Assembly: GCA_022316685.1 (NCBI GenBank)
Contig: JAKJHU010000046.1
Location: forward strand, 6,919,001 to 6,983,000
Length of the DNA stretch: 64,000 nucleotides
Direction of reading: 5' to 3'
DNA from: Progne subis subis
Taxonomy: Eukaryota > Chordata > Aves > Passeriformes > Hirundinidae
In this document: in pieces, positions 36,879 through 48,600 of the stretch
Numbering within the stretch: position 1 is the stretch's first letter
How the letters are laid out: each line of letters opens with the position of its first letter
Notes under the pieces: generated by a model
Database searches by the model: none
The model's input: the letters and a program-made list of their open reading frames with translations, nothing else
What the model was told of the DNA's origin: nothing
Made by a program: the position numbers and the translations under genes

Positions 36879-37383
36879 GGATGGGAGGGACCCGGCGGCA
36901 GCGCCGCTGCGGGAGGTGCCGAGGGAGGAGCGGCCGCGGAGCCGGGCGGGGGCCGGCGGGATCCGCCAGGGAGGGTTTCCCGGTGCGCACGGGGCGCGGG
37001 ACGGCGGGAACGAAGGAGGGGTAGGGACAGGTGAGGGGGCGCAGGTGGCGCCGAGCCGCGCCCCTCGGGTTCGCAGCGGCTCGGCGGTGCTCCGCTGCCC
37101 TTGTCAGGGGCAGGGCTAGGCCGGGGACGCCCGGCAAAATCCCTCCGTCCCCATGGCATCTCTGGGCGCTGGTGTCCGGCAGAGACCGCGGGCAGAGATC
37201 GGCTGCGTGTGCCCGGCGCCAGCCGCTGCCACCCGCTCGGCGCACTGTGACAAACGAGGGACGCGCAAAATGCGGCCCCTGTCCAGGCCGGAGCGGCTGC
37301 GCGCCGCGGTGCGCCGCGCTTTTACGATTCAACATGGCCTTTTCCACTGAGCTAGTTCTGGTTTGTTTCGTAGTTTGGTGTCG

Positions 37384-37431
37384 TATTATTATTGTTATTG
37401 TTATTTTATTTTGGTTTGGTTTGTTTGTTTT
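37384..37431. repeat. (TTATTG)n/(TTTGG)n simple repeat at CpG island edge
   Basis: Units of ATTATTGTT and then TTTGGTTTG mark the abrupt right-hand boundary of the CpG island. Confidence 0.75.
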
Positions 37432-38536
37432 GATTCGACCGCTCCCGCACACGCAGGCCGTGCTCGTCCCGGCGGGGAGGCACCGACCCCTGAGGCTGAG
37501 GCTCTGCGGGGGTTTCTGCACTCAGGTTGTGTCACTGACTTAATCCCTTCCATTTTTTACGTGATAGAAACTTTGGGGTCGGGGTAAAAATAGAACAAAA
37601 CCAAGCCAAAACAAAAAAGCGTACCTCTATGTGCAGTGGCTTGCCCGTGTGTCACTAGAAACTGACATAATGTTTCCTAGTGCTTTGTACGGCAAAGCTT
37701 CATGTGTCTATGAAGGAGGAATAACCTATTTTCTATTTAAATTTTACACTTTGTGGTTTGTGGCCAGGGATTAACTGATCCTTGGTTTTGCATGCTCAGG
37801 AGACAGGATGCACCTGCTCTCTGGGCAAAGTTATCTGCACACAAGTGGGAAGCTCATGTAAAGAAATAGGCCAGATATGTAAAACTTCAGGGTGATGTGT
37901 AGCTGCTTTTTCCAGTAAGGAACTGACAGCATTTGACAAATGTGAATGCATCAAGGTCTACAATTGCATTTGGCATCCTTCCAGTTACTGTTGTCAAGCT
38001 CATCATCTCTTCAGCCCTGGTGCAACTACACCTGTACAAGAGTTAATAAATGGCACTGAAGACAGTGCACATCTTGTCTATGCTTGTGCCTTTATCATAT
38101 GCAGTGTTGATTCAGATGAATCATTACTGATGACACCTACTAAATTAACAAGGATTATTCTAATGTACACAAGTGCTTACAAAGTGCATGATGAAAAAAA
38201 CAAAAGGAAAAATCCTGCCACTTGTAGTATTTCCTCCAAGAGATCATTCAAATACAGTAATGATCTTCCCACATTCCTTTTTTCCCCCATAACTAACATA
38301 CTGAAATTATAGATTGACACATTTTTCAGGGTAAATTTAATTTTCTTTTTTTAGCCTGATTGTTACTGCAACCTGATGCCTACAGTGCCAGGCAGACTAT
38401 TTTTAAAACTCTTCTACAAATACTGACGATATACCTAGACAAGTTATATTGCAATCTCATATGTATTACTTTTTTTAAGTCAGGAATGTTTTCAGTTGCA
38501 CTTTTACCATTAAACAGTTTCCATAAGCTACAAATG

Positions 38537-38580
38537 AAAAAAAAAAACAAAACAAAAAAAAAAAAAAAAACCAAAAAAAC
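38537..38580. repeat. A-rich (AAAAC)n tract upstream of exon 1a
   Basis: Adenine runs with scattered C between exons 1b and 1a. On the EXOC6 strand this is a T-rich tract of about 44 bases. Confidence 0.85.
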
Positions 38581-39013
38581 CCCACCTTCAGATATTTAGA
38601 AATATCAACAGTAAAATCTTAAGCAGTCGTGTCTTTGATGATTAAAACAAAAGTTGCATTTATTAAACATTTAAGAATAAGAAGAATTTAATTTTTTTAA
38701 AACGCAGCTGTTAACTTTTAACTAGAAACACTGCTACACAAAAGATAAAATTTCCCCCTGTTTTCATTTTTAAGAGCACTTTATTTATTTCACAAATCTG
38801 CAGCCAGCCATCAGAAACAGATCACTTTGTCCTGGTGAAGAGAAAGAGCGGAGTAGGTGACCTTGGTTTGTATTTTTTTCACTTAGGGCCAATCACATTG
38901 AAATTAAACTCAACTTTCCTGTAGGCTGCAGGTCAGGAAAACAAAGTTTCTAATATATTGTGCTGACTGAAAGAACATCATGAAGAGTATAATATTATTA
39001 AAAAGAAGCATAC

Positions 39014-39135
39014 CTTAGGGTGGTTCCAAGAGGCAGCTCAAACGACTGGATCTCAGCGAGGGCATTTTCATATATCTGATCTTTATTTTCTTCTAGATAC
39101 AATTCTGAGAGATTTAACTTGCTTTTCCTTGCCAT
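39014..39135 (-). CDS. EXOC6: EXOC6 alternative first coding exon (1b)
   Basis: This exon holds 40 codons plus two bases, starting MARKSKLNLSELYLEENKDQ and ending ELPLGTTL-AG before a GTATGC donor. It joins exon 2 in the same phase as exon 1a (AG|G, Arg). The second half corresponds to the alternative mammalian EXOC6 N-terminus, which from memory contains LEEETDQ...LAEIQSFELP...TLR. The mammalian start aligns near Tyr13 here, so this copy has about 12 extra residues. The chosen ATG is the first one after an in-frame upstream TAA, roughly 40 bases 5' of it. The exon is about 2.2 kb upstream of exon 1a, outside the CpG island, so it probably has its own tissue-restricted promoter (inference). 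The untranslated 5' part was not delimited. Confidence 0.88.
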
Positions 39136-42100
39136 AGAGTAACATAAAATTAATCTGACTTTTGGAGAGGACTTTTATTCTGATTATTATAGTTGACTAA
39201 GTGACTGTAGTCAGCAAAACCAGGCATAAAAAAAAGATCCTGTGCTAACCTCGTGACTCCTGAGGACTTTGTGTCTAAGAATGGTGCACAGCTGCTCTTT
39301 TCCTGTCTGCTGGTAACAGTTGCCTCGTATGCACTACCCTTTAAAAAAGGACGGCACAGTCTGTTTTTTGTATGTATTCCATATATATTTGTCTTAACAA
39401 CAAATTTCCTGCCAAAATAATACTTACACATTCTTGAAATAAATATTAAATCTGAAATTTAGTCATTTTGAAAACATAATTTTAAAGGAATTTCAGACAC
39501 TAGACATCAATGCTTACTTTCTCTGTTAAGTTTTAAAGGATTAAATTTTTTTTAGTTCTGTTTTCCTTTTGCTATATAAAAAGTTTGCACACAAGGACTT
39601 AGCTGGATTTATGAAAAAGGTTTATGGATTTCCTAAAGCAGATTAGAAAAACAGAGAAACATTTATGTTCTCATCATTTTCCTTTTCAGCATTAGTAGTT
39701 GCTACTTATAATAACAAATTGCAAAAAATGCTCTGTGATAACTGTGGGGTTTATATGTGTGAGCAGAAAAAAACCTGTAACTAATTTATTACCTGCATGG
39801 GAAAAAAAATGGATAAACAAATGTTGAGAGCAGTGCTACTGTCACATCATTTTCATGATGATGAACACTTTGCACAACTGCCAGGAATTACTTTAATTGC
39901 AGGCACTTATTTCAAACATGAAACTGGAGTTCTACATCTTTAAGTTTAAACAACTTTTTAGAAGGCTAATTCAATATCATTTGGATAATCAATATATTTT
40001 ATTTTTAAAAGTATTTCAAGGGTTTTAATCAAAATTTAGCTCATAATCTTAGTGCTGTTTCTGACAAAATTGATGAATCCAGACACTCATGGTGCAGTCA
40101 ACAGGTAAATGGAGGGAAACAGAGATTACTGATTTGCGAGCAGAGTGATAAACAGTTTATTCACTTCTCTGTGCGTGGTGGGAACACTGGGGAGATGAGT
40201 TCACATCAGTAGCAGTGGGAAAGAACACTAAAGGCTGCAGTGAGTTAAGGCTATGTACAAATTTGCAGTGTGATTCCTTGAATAAGCTGCTTTAAGCACC
40301 AGTTTATTTTTGAACCAAAATTAAGCAATTGCTCTGTTAGCATTACTATGCAATATATTTCCCGCTTTCATGTTCTACATGGAGTTGTGAGTAATTTTTA
40401 CACTTTTCACCAGAAATGGGAGCCTGTGATTGACCCATTCAGCCACTGGATGTCACACAAACGCAGATGAAAGCATGGATATTGAAACTACTCATTCTTA
40501 TCTTAACAGTCACCAGATTCAGTATTCATTTAACAGTTATGAGGCGACACTGAAAGCAAACGGAAAATATTATAACAAGCTTAAACTTCTTCATGTGATG
40601 GAGGAAAGTACATCTACTGCCACTGTGGAAGAGCAGAGGTGGGGCAGATATTTCAGAGATGCCTCAGACATCTACACCCAGCCATCACACACTGTGGCTG
40701 GCAGTAAAAATAGAATGCAGTGATGGAAGCATGACGATTTATACAAAATGCTTTTATGAATATATTTATGTGGTTTTAAATGGGTTCAGTCTTACAGAGG
40801 CTTTGGGTAAAATTTCTTCTTCCTCCTTTCCCCAAAATTTAAACAGTAGCTTGCTTTAGGAAATCAACTAACCAAAATAAACAGGACTCTGAATCTGTTG
40901 TGCAAATGTTCTTGTTGGTATCGCAGCTGCCTGGAAATAAATATGTTTAATAACAAAGTGAAACAATGTAAAAAGAAGCAAACAGATACAAAGGTGAATG
41001 ACCAAGAAATGGGCAAATGTTACAGTCTCCTCGGTTGTGGCAGTGGGTGTTGAAGTACCTTGATTCTCTGGACAGGATCAGACCAAATTGCACCAGGTCC
41101 AGCTGCTCAGCTCTCCAGAGTGTTTTACCGCCCCACTGAACCTGTCTAAGACCATGACATCCAGAGCAGGATCCAAGGTGCAGTGGTGGATCTGTGTCTG
41201 ACCTCAAATCTGTGGGCAGTAGTACATTAACACCTGCCAAAAGCCCTTTGGCTGCAGGTGCCCCTGTTTCTACCCTGTGCTCCCCTTCCCCACCTCTGTC
41301 ATCTGCTCATCCCCACCATAATTCCAGTGCTTTCAGCCATACAGGAGCTTTTCCTTTTTCCAGCTGGGCTCAGGGCCACCCTCAAAAGGCTTTAGGGAGC
41401 TTCCTCATCCAAGGAAATAAAGTATTTTTACAAAAAGACAAAGGGACAAATTCATTGTAGGCGCTTGACAGCTGCTTCTGGCAGAAGAGTATCTTTGCTT
41501 CACAATTATACATACCATACTTAGAGGCTACAAGCAAACAGTTTGTCAGCAAAGACAATGCTAAGTTATTTATTTATATATATATATTTTTTTTTTTTTT
41601 TTCCCCATTTATGGCACTCTCCATACAGAAGTGGGCAGTAGACATTATCACTTCTGTGGTATCGTACTAGTTCAGATTTAACCAGGTCAGGAAGCCTGAG
41701 AAGGTATTAATCTTCTAGAAGTCACTGACAGAAAATGAGAAGATATTTTCTGTGCTGGTTAAACTCACACTATTTTTGTGAAGGAAGTATTTCATTATCT
41801 GGACAGGCAGAAACCTCAGGCCCTGTAAGCTATAAAGAGAGCTGTTGCCATCTTTCCAATCATCCTGAGATTTTCCTTTGAAAAAATGATCCAAAGCACC
41901 TATTTCTTGCTGAAGGTGGAAAAATGGTTCACAGCTCAGAAGGGGGGAATTGAGGCAAATTATCAACAGTATTGTGAAACAGGATGCAGAGGCTTATCTA
42001 AAGCAAAACCACTTTCACCACGTCCTTTCTCCCCTTCCTCCCCTAATTCCTATTCTTCCCCAACCCTAATGGGATACCAGAGGGCCAAGAACTGCTGGTT

Positions 42101-45100
42101 TAAATCTTGCCTGCCTGTGTTGATACTTCAAAAATACGTTCTACCCACGTGACCATTACAAAAAGTGTAATGAGCTGTAGAATAGGGTCCTTACTGGGTA
42201 TGCAATTCCAGCATAGATTACTTCCTTTTTTTGAAATTGCGAATGCACGATTAGCAACTTTGTGTCTGTTTAATTTTCTTTCCCAGTTGGATTGGAATCC
42301 ATTTTGAATGAATCATGGAAAAGAGAGAAGGGGGAAAATGTCCACGGTCAAATGGAATTACTATAGATAATTTTTACATGCAATGCCATCCATAACAAAT
42401 TACTTCATTGGTCATTGCCCAGATATCTCCTCTTTACATCCCTCCACAAGGACAACAATGCCATTAGTCATTTCTCTGGCATCTCCTGCTCTGCTACTGC
42501 CTTCTTTCCTGGGCTCATCCCCAAGCTGGACCCTTGCAAACCAGCTCATTCTCCCTCAAAACTGAACTGGCTGCTCCTGTTCCCCTTGTGCCTGTTTTTT
42601 CTGATGGCCAGACCCATTTCTGCCTCTCAGATGAAGCATGGTAGCAACAACCCTATCAAATGACTCTTGAGGAAAACAGGCAGATAAGGAGATGATGGAA
42701 TTGCCACTGCCATTTTTGCCTAATATACAGCCAGTACATTAGGTATCAGCAGGGAAATTACCTTTTTTATTTCAGAGCATTGAAATGAATTATATTTTCT
42801 GAATAGTAGTCAAAATAATAAATACATTTTTGTTTGTTTTAATTACACCAGATTTAATTACACTAGATGTTCACCAAAAAACCAAATGAGCAATGTTCTA
42901 TTTCACGTGGTTTTGTTGTTTTGGTTTTTTGTTTTTTTTTTTAAGTGGTAAATTGTCAGAACAGCACACACCTTTCCTCTTAGGAGGGCAGTGCATCACT
43001 AACTGCTTTTGATATTTCACTGACATCTTACAAGTCCCTAAAAATATCTGTAGAGATCCTCAGATAGTGCTGATGTTATCTCTGGAAAAGTCAATAAAAG
43101 CATCAAAACTACTGGTTGAACAGAGTCACTTCTCTCTGACTGCAGTGGGAAGAAGAGCGTGTCAGTCACTGTCACTTTATATAATGCTTGGTGCCATTGA
43201 AGAACAAGCAGCATTTCATTTTCATTGCAACATACAAACCATACTTTTTAAGCATAGCATTTGAATGATGCTATAAAGTAGCATCTTTATCATTCTACAG
43301 AACAAAACACTGATGCATAAAAAATTTCTGCTTACCAGTGGTTTTAAGGAACAAGCATTGACTAAATCCCTGAGTCAAGGACATGCCATGGGAGCCTGAG
43401 GGCTCTACTTCTTTATAGGCAGTGAGGGGCTCTATGGCAGATGTTGCTCTGGAGGACATTACTTTCCTTGAACAGGAGGGCTGGTTTTTCTCTCCACACT
43501 TTTAAGAGCATCCAGTCTTAAATAGCCACAGCATTTATATTCCTCGTGTAACCCAGGAGAACTTTTCTGAGAAAACCAGCCCCTGTTCTAGTTTGGGGTA
43601 TGAAGGAGTCAGAAATTAAAATACTTTTGAGGTTAGGATGAGTGCATCTGACTGGTGATGGCCAAGTGATCCCAGCTTGATGAGTTGCTCTGTCAGCTGA
43701 GCCACAGTGAGCGACAGACATGGTGCCCACTGAGTCTATTCTCACTGCAAACTGAAATGCTTTAACTGAAACTGCTATGAACAACCCACGCAGAAATTTG
43801 ATCATTTTTATCATTTGTTCTTTTAATACTTAAACTAGGAAAAAAAAAACAACAAAAAACACCTTGTCTGAATATAGGCTTGAATCGCTTTAACTAATAA
43901 TTAAACTAAATATCTCCATAGGCATTTTCAGTCTCTCAGATTCTTATTTTAGTTTAGTTAGAACTTCACCTATTTGTTTTAAGTGAAATAACTCTGCCTT
44001 AGAAAGGAATATTATCAGATAGGTTTTTACACCCGTTCTGTGCAGGTCAGGCTTATGCTTCTGCTACATTCTCCACTCATGCTTCCCTGAAATTTTTAAG
44101 AGGGAACAGTTAACATTAGGTTACCACTGTGTGATGGTTGGTATTTCATTGTCCCAGTCAGACCTGGCTAGAGGAAGTCTTCAGTATTAATTTTGCTGAA
44201 GAGCCCATGCCTATTCAGTAGTGTTAACAACAATCAGGAAATTTAAAGGAAGTACCTTGACTATCTGCAGCTTAGATAGCTGAGTCTTATTACTATGAAA
44301 GAAAAGTCAACCAAGCAAGCAACATTGCCAAATAATACTATACTTCAAGAGAAAATCTCTTTTCCTGTAAATGAGTACAAGAATCATTATTCAAAGTATC
44401 ACACCACACTAGCTGGTTTTTGTTTTGTTTTTATTTTTTGTAATATTTCCTAGCCATATTCAATTAACATGGCATTTTAGACCTTGTAAATCAACATTAT
44501 TAACTTTGAAATGAACCACTTGTTTTCTGAGAACCATTCCAGGCCACAAACACTTTTTCCAGCAAAAACTGAACAATTACAATAAGAATCTGTTTTGGTA
44601 CGAAAATAGGAAATGATGTTAAACAAAAGGGAATGTTTATTTAGAAATTCCAAGGCCATTAATTTATATTAAGAAACTGTTTGTGCTCAGAGACTATAAT
44701 CAAAAGGTGATGTGAATCATTGATCACAAAAGGACTTTATAGATAAGGAGCAAGTGCAGTGCTGGCTGATTGTATTATATATTAACAACTTTCATGAACA
44801 GCTTTTGCTGATTCATTTGGCAGGAAGTGAGCTGCCAAGAGAGATTTCTAGGGGAGGAACAATCAACAATATTTTCATATAAAATAACCTCCAGTTACTG
44901 TATTGTTCTCACAACATTTGATAATGAATGTTTTCCTGTTCAAGAAAAAAAAATGCATAAATCACAAAAACAAAGGCAAATCTGGTTTAGTGTTACACTG
45001 CTATAAATACACACACAGGCAAAGTAAGGGCAGGGTCTGATCAATTAAAAAATTGTAGAACTGGTAAGTATTCCTCGTGAAATTGCTGCACAGTTTGGAA

Positions 45101-45160
45101 TTAAAGATACAGTAAAGGCTATTCTTTTTGGAGGAAAAAAAGTCACTCTTTTATCTTTCT
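39136..45160. other. Intergenic, no gene seen
   Basis: AT-rich DNA upstream of EXOC6 exon 1b. Open frames are short and show no recognisable domain. A GC-richer patch lies at 41.05-41.4 kb. By known synteny this side should face HHEX. Confidence 0.75.
41571..41602. repeat. (TA)n and T run
   Basis: TTTATTTATATATATATA is followed by a T run; a simple repeat in intergenic DNA. Confidence 0.8.
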
Positions 45161-45169
45161 TCTTGGTTC

Positions 45170-45660
45170 AGAAGCTCACTGGCCACGGCACGCCTGGGAT
45201 TTTATCCAAAAAACAATGCTTGGTTTCTATTCAGGAGAGCAGGACCTCCACAGACACCAGTACTGAGCCACACTGCGGGCTGACACCATGCTGGGATGCT
45301 GCTACAAATGACAGGAGAGCTCCATGCTTTAAAAATTGCAGCTGGATCACTGCAGGAAGACCCAACAGAGCAGCACACCCACGGCCCAGGACGCGAACGT
45401 CACCGGGCCAGCCCCACCAGTGCTCTCCAGAGCACCCACCCCACGGCACCACGGGGACAGCTCGGCCCTCCTGAGCAGCACAGCCGGCCAAGGAGGGTCC
45501 CCACTGCTGTCCCCACTGCTCCTGCACGGTGAGGACAGCTGGGCACCTGTGCTACGTGGGCTGCACCAGGGACAGCCCGCAGCGAGGGGACACGGTGAGC
45601 CCGGGAGCCTCTGCCACCCGCCCACGCCAAGGATGCTTCGCCCACAATGCCAGCAGGCAT
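45170..45660. other. GC-rich patch in intergenic DNA, unidentified
   Basis: About 0.5 kb of clearly higher G+C with many CpG (for example GACGCGAACGTCACCGGGCC), surrounded by AT-rich DNA. Overlapping open frames up to 123 codons lie on both strands, as expected for GC-rich DNA. No repeat family or protein was recognised. It may be an orphan CpG island or an unrecognised old repeat. Confidence 0.45.
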
Positions 45661-45699
45661 CATTCAGCTTTCTTAAACACTTTCATTGCTACCTCTGGT

Positions 45700-48600
45700 A
45701 CAAATAGAGGAAAAAAAAATTCCTTCAACTAATCACACTTGATGTGTGATGGCAATGCCCAAATGCAGTGAATTTGAGAACTCGTGGTAGAGGATAGAGA
45801 ACAGGAGAGAAAGCATGTACAAAGGATGCTGTTGTGCATCTTATAGACACTGGTAGGTTCTGCTCTAGCTGGGTGCTGGTTAGATGTTATTCACAACCTG
45901 TTGTGTAGTTCTTTAACACAAACTTTCATATTGTAAGATTTTCTTCAGTACTTGTCCTTAAATGCATGGTAAGTAATCAGAGGCATATTTAGGAAGCTAT
46001 CTACTACAACGATTAAGAAAAGTTTTAAAAAATTTAAGAAGGAAAATACGAGAAGCCAAATATTTTGGCAGTTGTGGATTTTCATTCAGCACAGACCTGG
46101 CAGAACTCTGGTTCTTTATCTTCCTTTTTTTTTTTTCCATTATGAAACATGTAGCTATTCTCCGATTCAGGAAATACTAATTAGGCAACCATGGAAAGGA
46201 AAGGCAACTCTTGCTAAGGAAAAGTGCTGTGTAATAAGCTGTCATGCAATTCCACTAATTCCACCACAAATTATCACCAGAGAAAATACTGATTATCAAA
46301 AAACTGTCAGTCAAACATATAAAAATATTCTAAAGTAAGGATTTAGAGGGTTTTTTAAATTAGAATATCTTGAAATGTTGCGTTCAGTAAGCAAAATCTA
46401 TTAGCATAACTGGAGTCTGAAATCAAGATAGAGTTTTTATACAGTTAATGTAAATTCAGACCCTAGAAAATGGTTTAAAATATCACACATTGATGCCAAA
46501 TAAATACTCACACTCTCACTTCTGCTGGTTGATCTCATCCTGAGAACAGAGATAACAATCCATTGTAAGATTTAGGCTGTTCTGATAACGTAGCTCATCT
46601 GAGTGACAACTCAACAAGAAACTACAGTCTGCTCATCTGCGCTGCAGGAAAGAGAAGATTAAATAATTAATCATGGCAAAACCCAGCTAGTGGGAATATC
46701 AGAAATTCCTGACTTAAGAATCATTATTAATAACATAAAATATTTGAAGCTATTCACATGCTGAAACTTACCAAGACAAGGAGGATATTATAAAACAAAA
46801 TTATAAAATTGTAGAACAACAAATTGCATTCTACAATGTAAGCAGATTTTGGTAATTAAAAAATTTAAAGTCCAAATGATTTTTTAAATTGTAGTTCCCC
46901 CTTTGCATACAGCAATCTACCTGAGATACTAAGATTTCAGGAAATATTATCTATTCAGTGAAATTAATTAATAACAAATTCAGATTTTTAACACATCCTA
47001 TTTCCAATTACCCAGGAAATATATTAAAGATATCTGGGTGATGTTAAGAATAAAACTAAAACATTTCTTACATCAGGCTTGACATTAGGGAGCAAGAGGG
47101 ATGCACTGAAAAGATTAGAAGAGATTAAGTCCCCTTTTCATTACCCAGAGAGATACATTAATAAGACAAATTAATAAAATACACAGACAAGATGCAATTC
47201 ACAGAAAACAGGGTAATAATAACCTTCAGCAGTACTGGGAGGATTCAGATTTGCGCTGCAAAAGGGATTCTAACAATGTTAGAAAGCAAATAATTGTCTC
47301 AGAAGAATTGCTAATGATAATTTAAAAGGTATTTTTATTTTCTCTTCTCTTACTTTATCACTACTGGATGAAACTCTCCTACAGTTGGATGGTCCTGTTA
47401 TCTATTTCAAAAATTGACAAGCTGAAATAAAGGGGGATTTAACATGTTCATATATACACATCTTGTATGTCAGCCATTATCTGCCCCCCTCCTCCCCCAT
47501 CTCTCAGTGTAACATAAGCTTTACATTTACAGTTTCCTTTTCCTCTTAAAGGCAATGTATCCTTTTCGGAGGTTATGAGCCCAACTGTGTAAATTTTGCA
47601 ACTGGAAATGTAGCATGTTACATTGTCTCCCATGTCTGCTTCAAAATGTTAGGGGAGATTTTGCCTGATAGAGACAAAAATCAATTAAGTCTTCAGTTTT
47701 ATGTTTTGTTGGGGGTTTTTTTGACTACAAACTTTCAAAAGGCGCAGAGTTATTTTCCTTGCTCAAGACAAGCAAACGACAGACTTGGAGCCCACCACAG
47801 ACCACTGCCCAGGCACAATGGGAAGGAGAATCAGCCTTACCTCTGAATTTTCCCATGTGTTTAAATCAGACACTTAATGATTTTGTTTTAATGTAGGGTT
47901 TGAGTTTGAATAGTACTTTAAGCACTGAACTGTCTCCTTAATATTTGGAGGGGATTAAGTTCAGAGTTCATTGTGTTGTCTGTCATTTTAAAAAGATTAG
48001 ATAGTTTAGTTCGGCTCCTACTGGCTATGTAAAAGTCTCTCTATTTATTGACTGTCTGGAGTCATTATCAAAGCTTCTAAAACCAATCGACACCTTGTAA
48101 ACAAAAGCCCCATTATTTTAGCGATCCTGATAAGATTTACATGATATCCACATTTTTGTTATGATCGATTTAACTGTTAGAGATATTCATACTGTAACAG
48201 ATTATGTGTGATAAATGATTACCAATTCAATCAGCAAATTAGGCTTTACATCAGTTTGGAAAATACAAATGAATGTTACCCATCCTAGTCTGTGTCAGAT
48301 ATAACTTATAGTTTGGGGTTTGGATCAGGAAAATTCTGAAAGGTTTCAAGTATTCTTCCAGGAGAAAAAGATCCTTTTAAAGGGAGGAAATTATGTTTTA
48401 AACTTGGGGATCATTCTGGTGACTATTAGTAAACTGAGAAACAATATCATGTGGAAGAGTCTGATGTCATAAAAGAGTAGATTTTCTTTCACATAGTAAG
48501 AAAGGTGTGCACCATTAGACTACTACTATACCATTTTTAAATTGTATTCATTATTTATTTTTCAAGTAGCTGTACAAAAATCAGTTGAATTAGAGACTTC

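Larger units (their letters stand above)
36230..37350. promoter_or_regulatory. EXOC6: CpG island promoter of EXOC6
   Basis: This is a block of about 1.1 kb that is very rich in G+C and dense in CpG, and it stands out sharply from the AT-rich flanks. It covers exon 1a, so it is the likely main EXOC6 promoter. On the upstream side of the start codon there is an Sp1-type box, GGGCGGGGG, at 36944-36952. Over the start codon there is a YY1-type AAGATGGCGG (minus strand, 36869-36878). No TATA box was seen. Long open frames on both strands inside the island reflect the lack of stop codons in GC-rich DNA and are not called as genes. Confidence 0.85.
37351..39013. other. Interval between the CpG island and exon 1b
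   Basis: AT-rich DNA of about 1.7 kb, upstream of exon 1a and intronic for transcripts that start at exon 1b. It holds the simple repeats at 37384-37431 and 38537-38580 and nothing else I can name. Confidence 0.8.
1..39135 (-). other. EXOC6: EXOC6 locus, 5' half (exons 1a/1b to 12; gene runs off the left edge)
   Basis: EXOC6 (Sec15A) is a subunit of the octameric exocyst, which tethers secretory vesicles to the plasma membrane. Sec15 proteins are known effectors of Rab GTPases such as Rab11, and in mouse a defect in this gene (hbd) impairs transferrin recycling in red-cell precursors. Twelve exons read on the minus strand join in frame into 398 codons, about half of the roughly 800 residues usual for the family. 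The product follows EXOC6, not its paralogue EXOC6B: it reads SVYDDQPNAHQKFMEKLD after the first junction, where EXOC6B has a shorter, different segment, and it lacks EXOC6B's long lysine/serine insert in exon 7. All splice sites are GT-AG and no frameshift or stop was seen, so the gene looks intact. The C-terminal half, including the Rab-binding region, lies beyond position 1. Confidence 0.96.

Noticed and set aside
36134..37543. Several long open frames (up to 223 codons) on both strands
   Set aside because: They lie in the CpG island, where stop codons are rare. The translations are Arg/Pro/Gly/Ala-rich without domains, and they overlap each other. Only the 27-codon exon 1a is supported.
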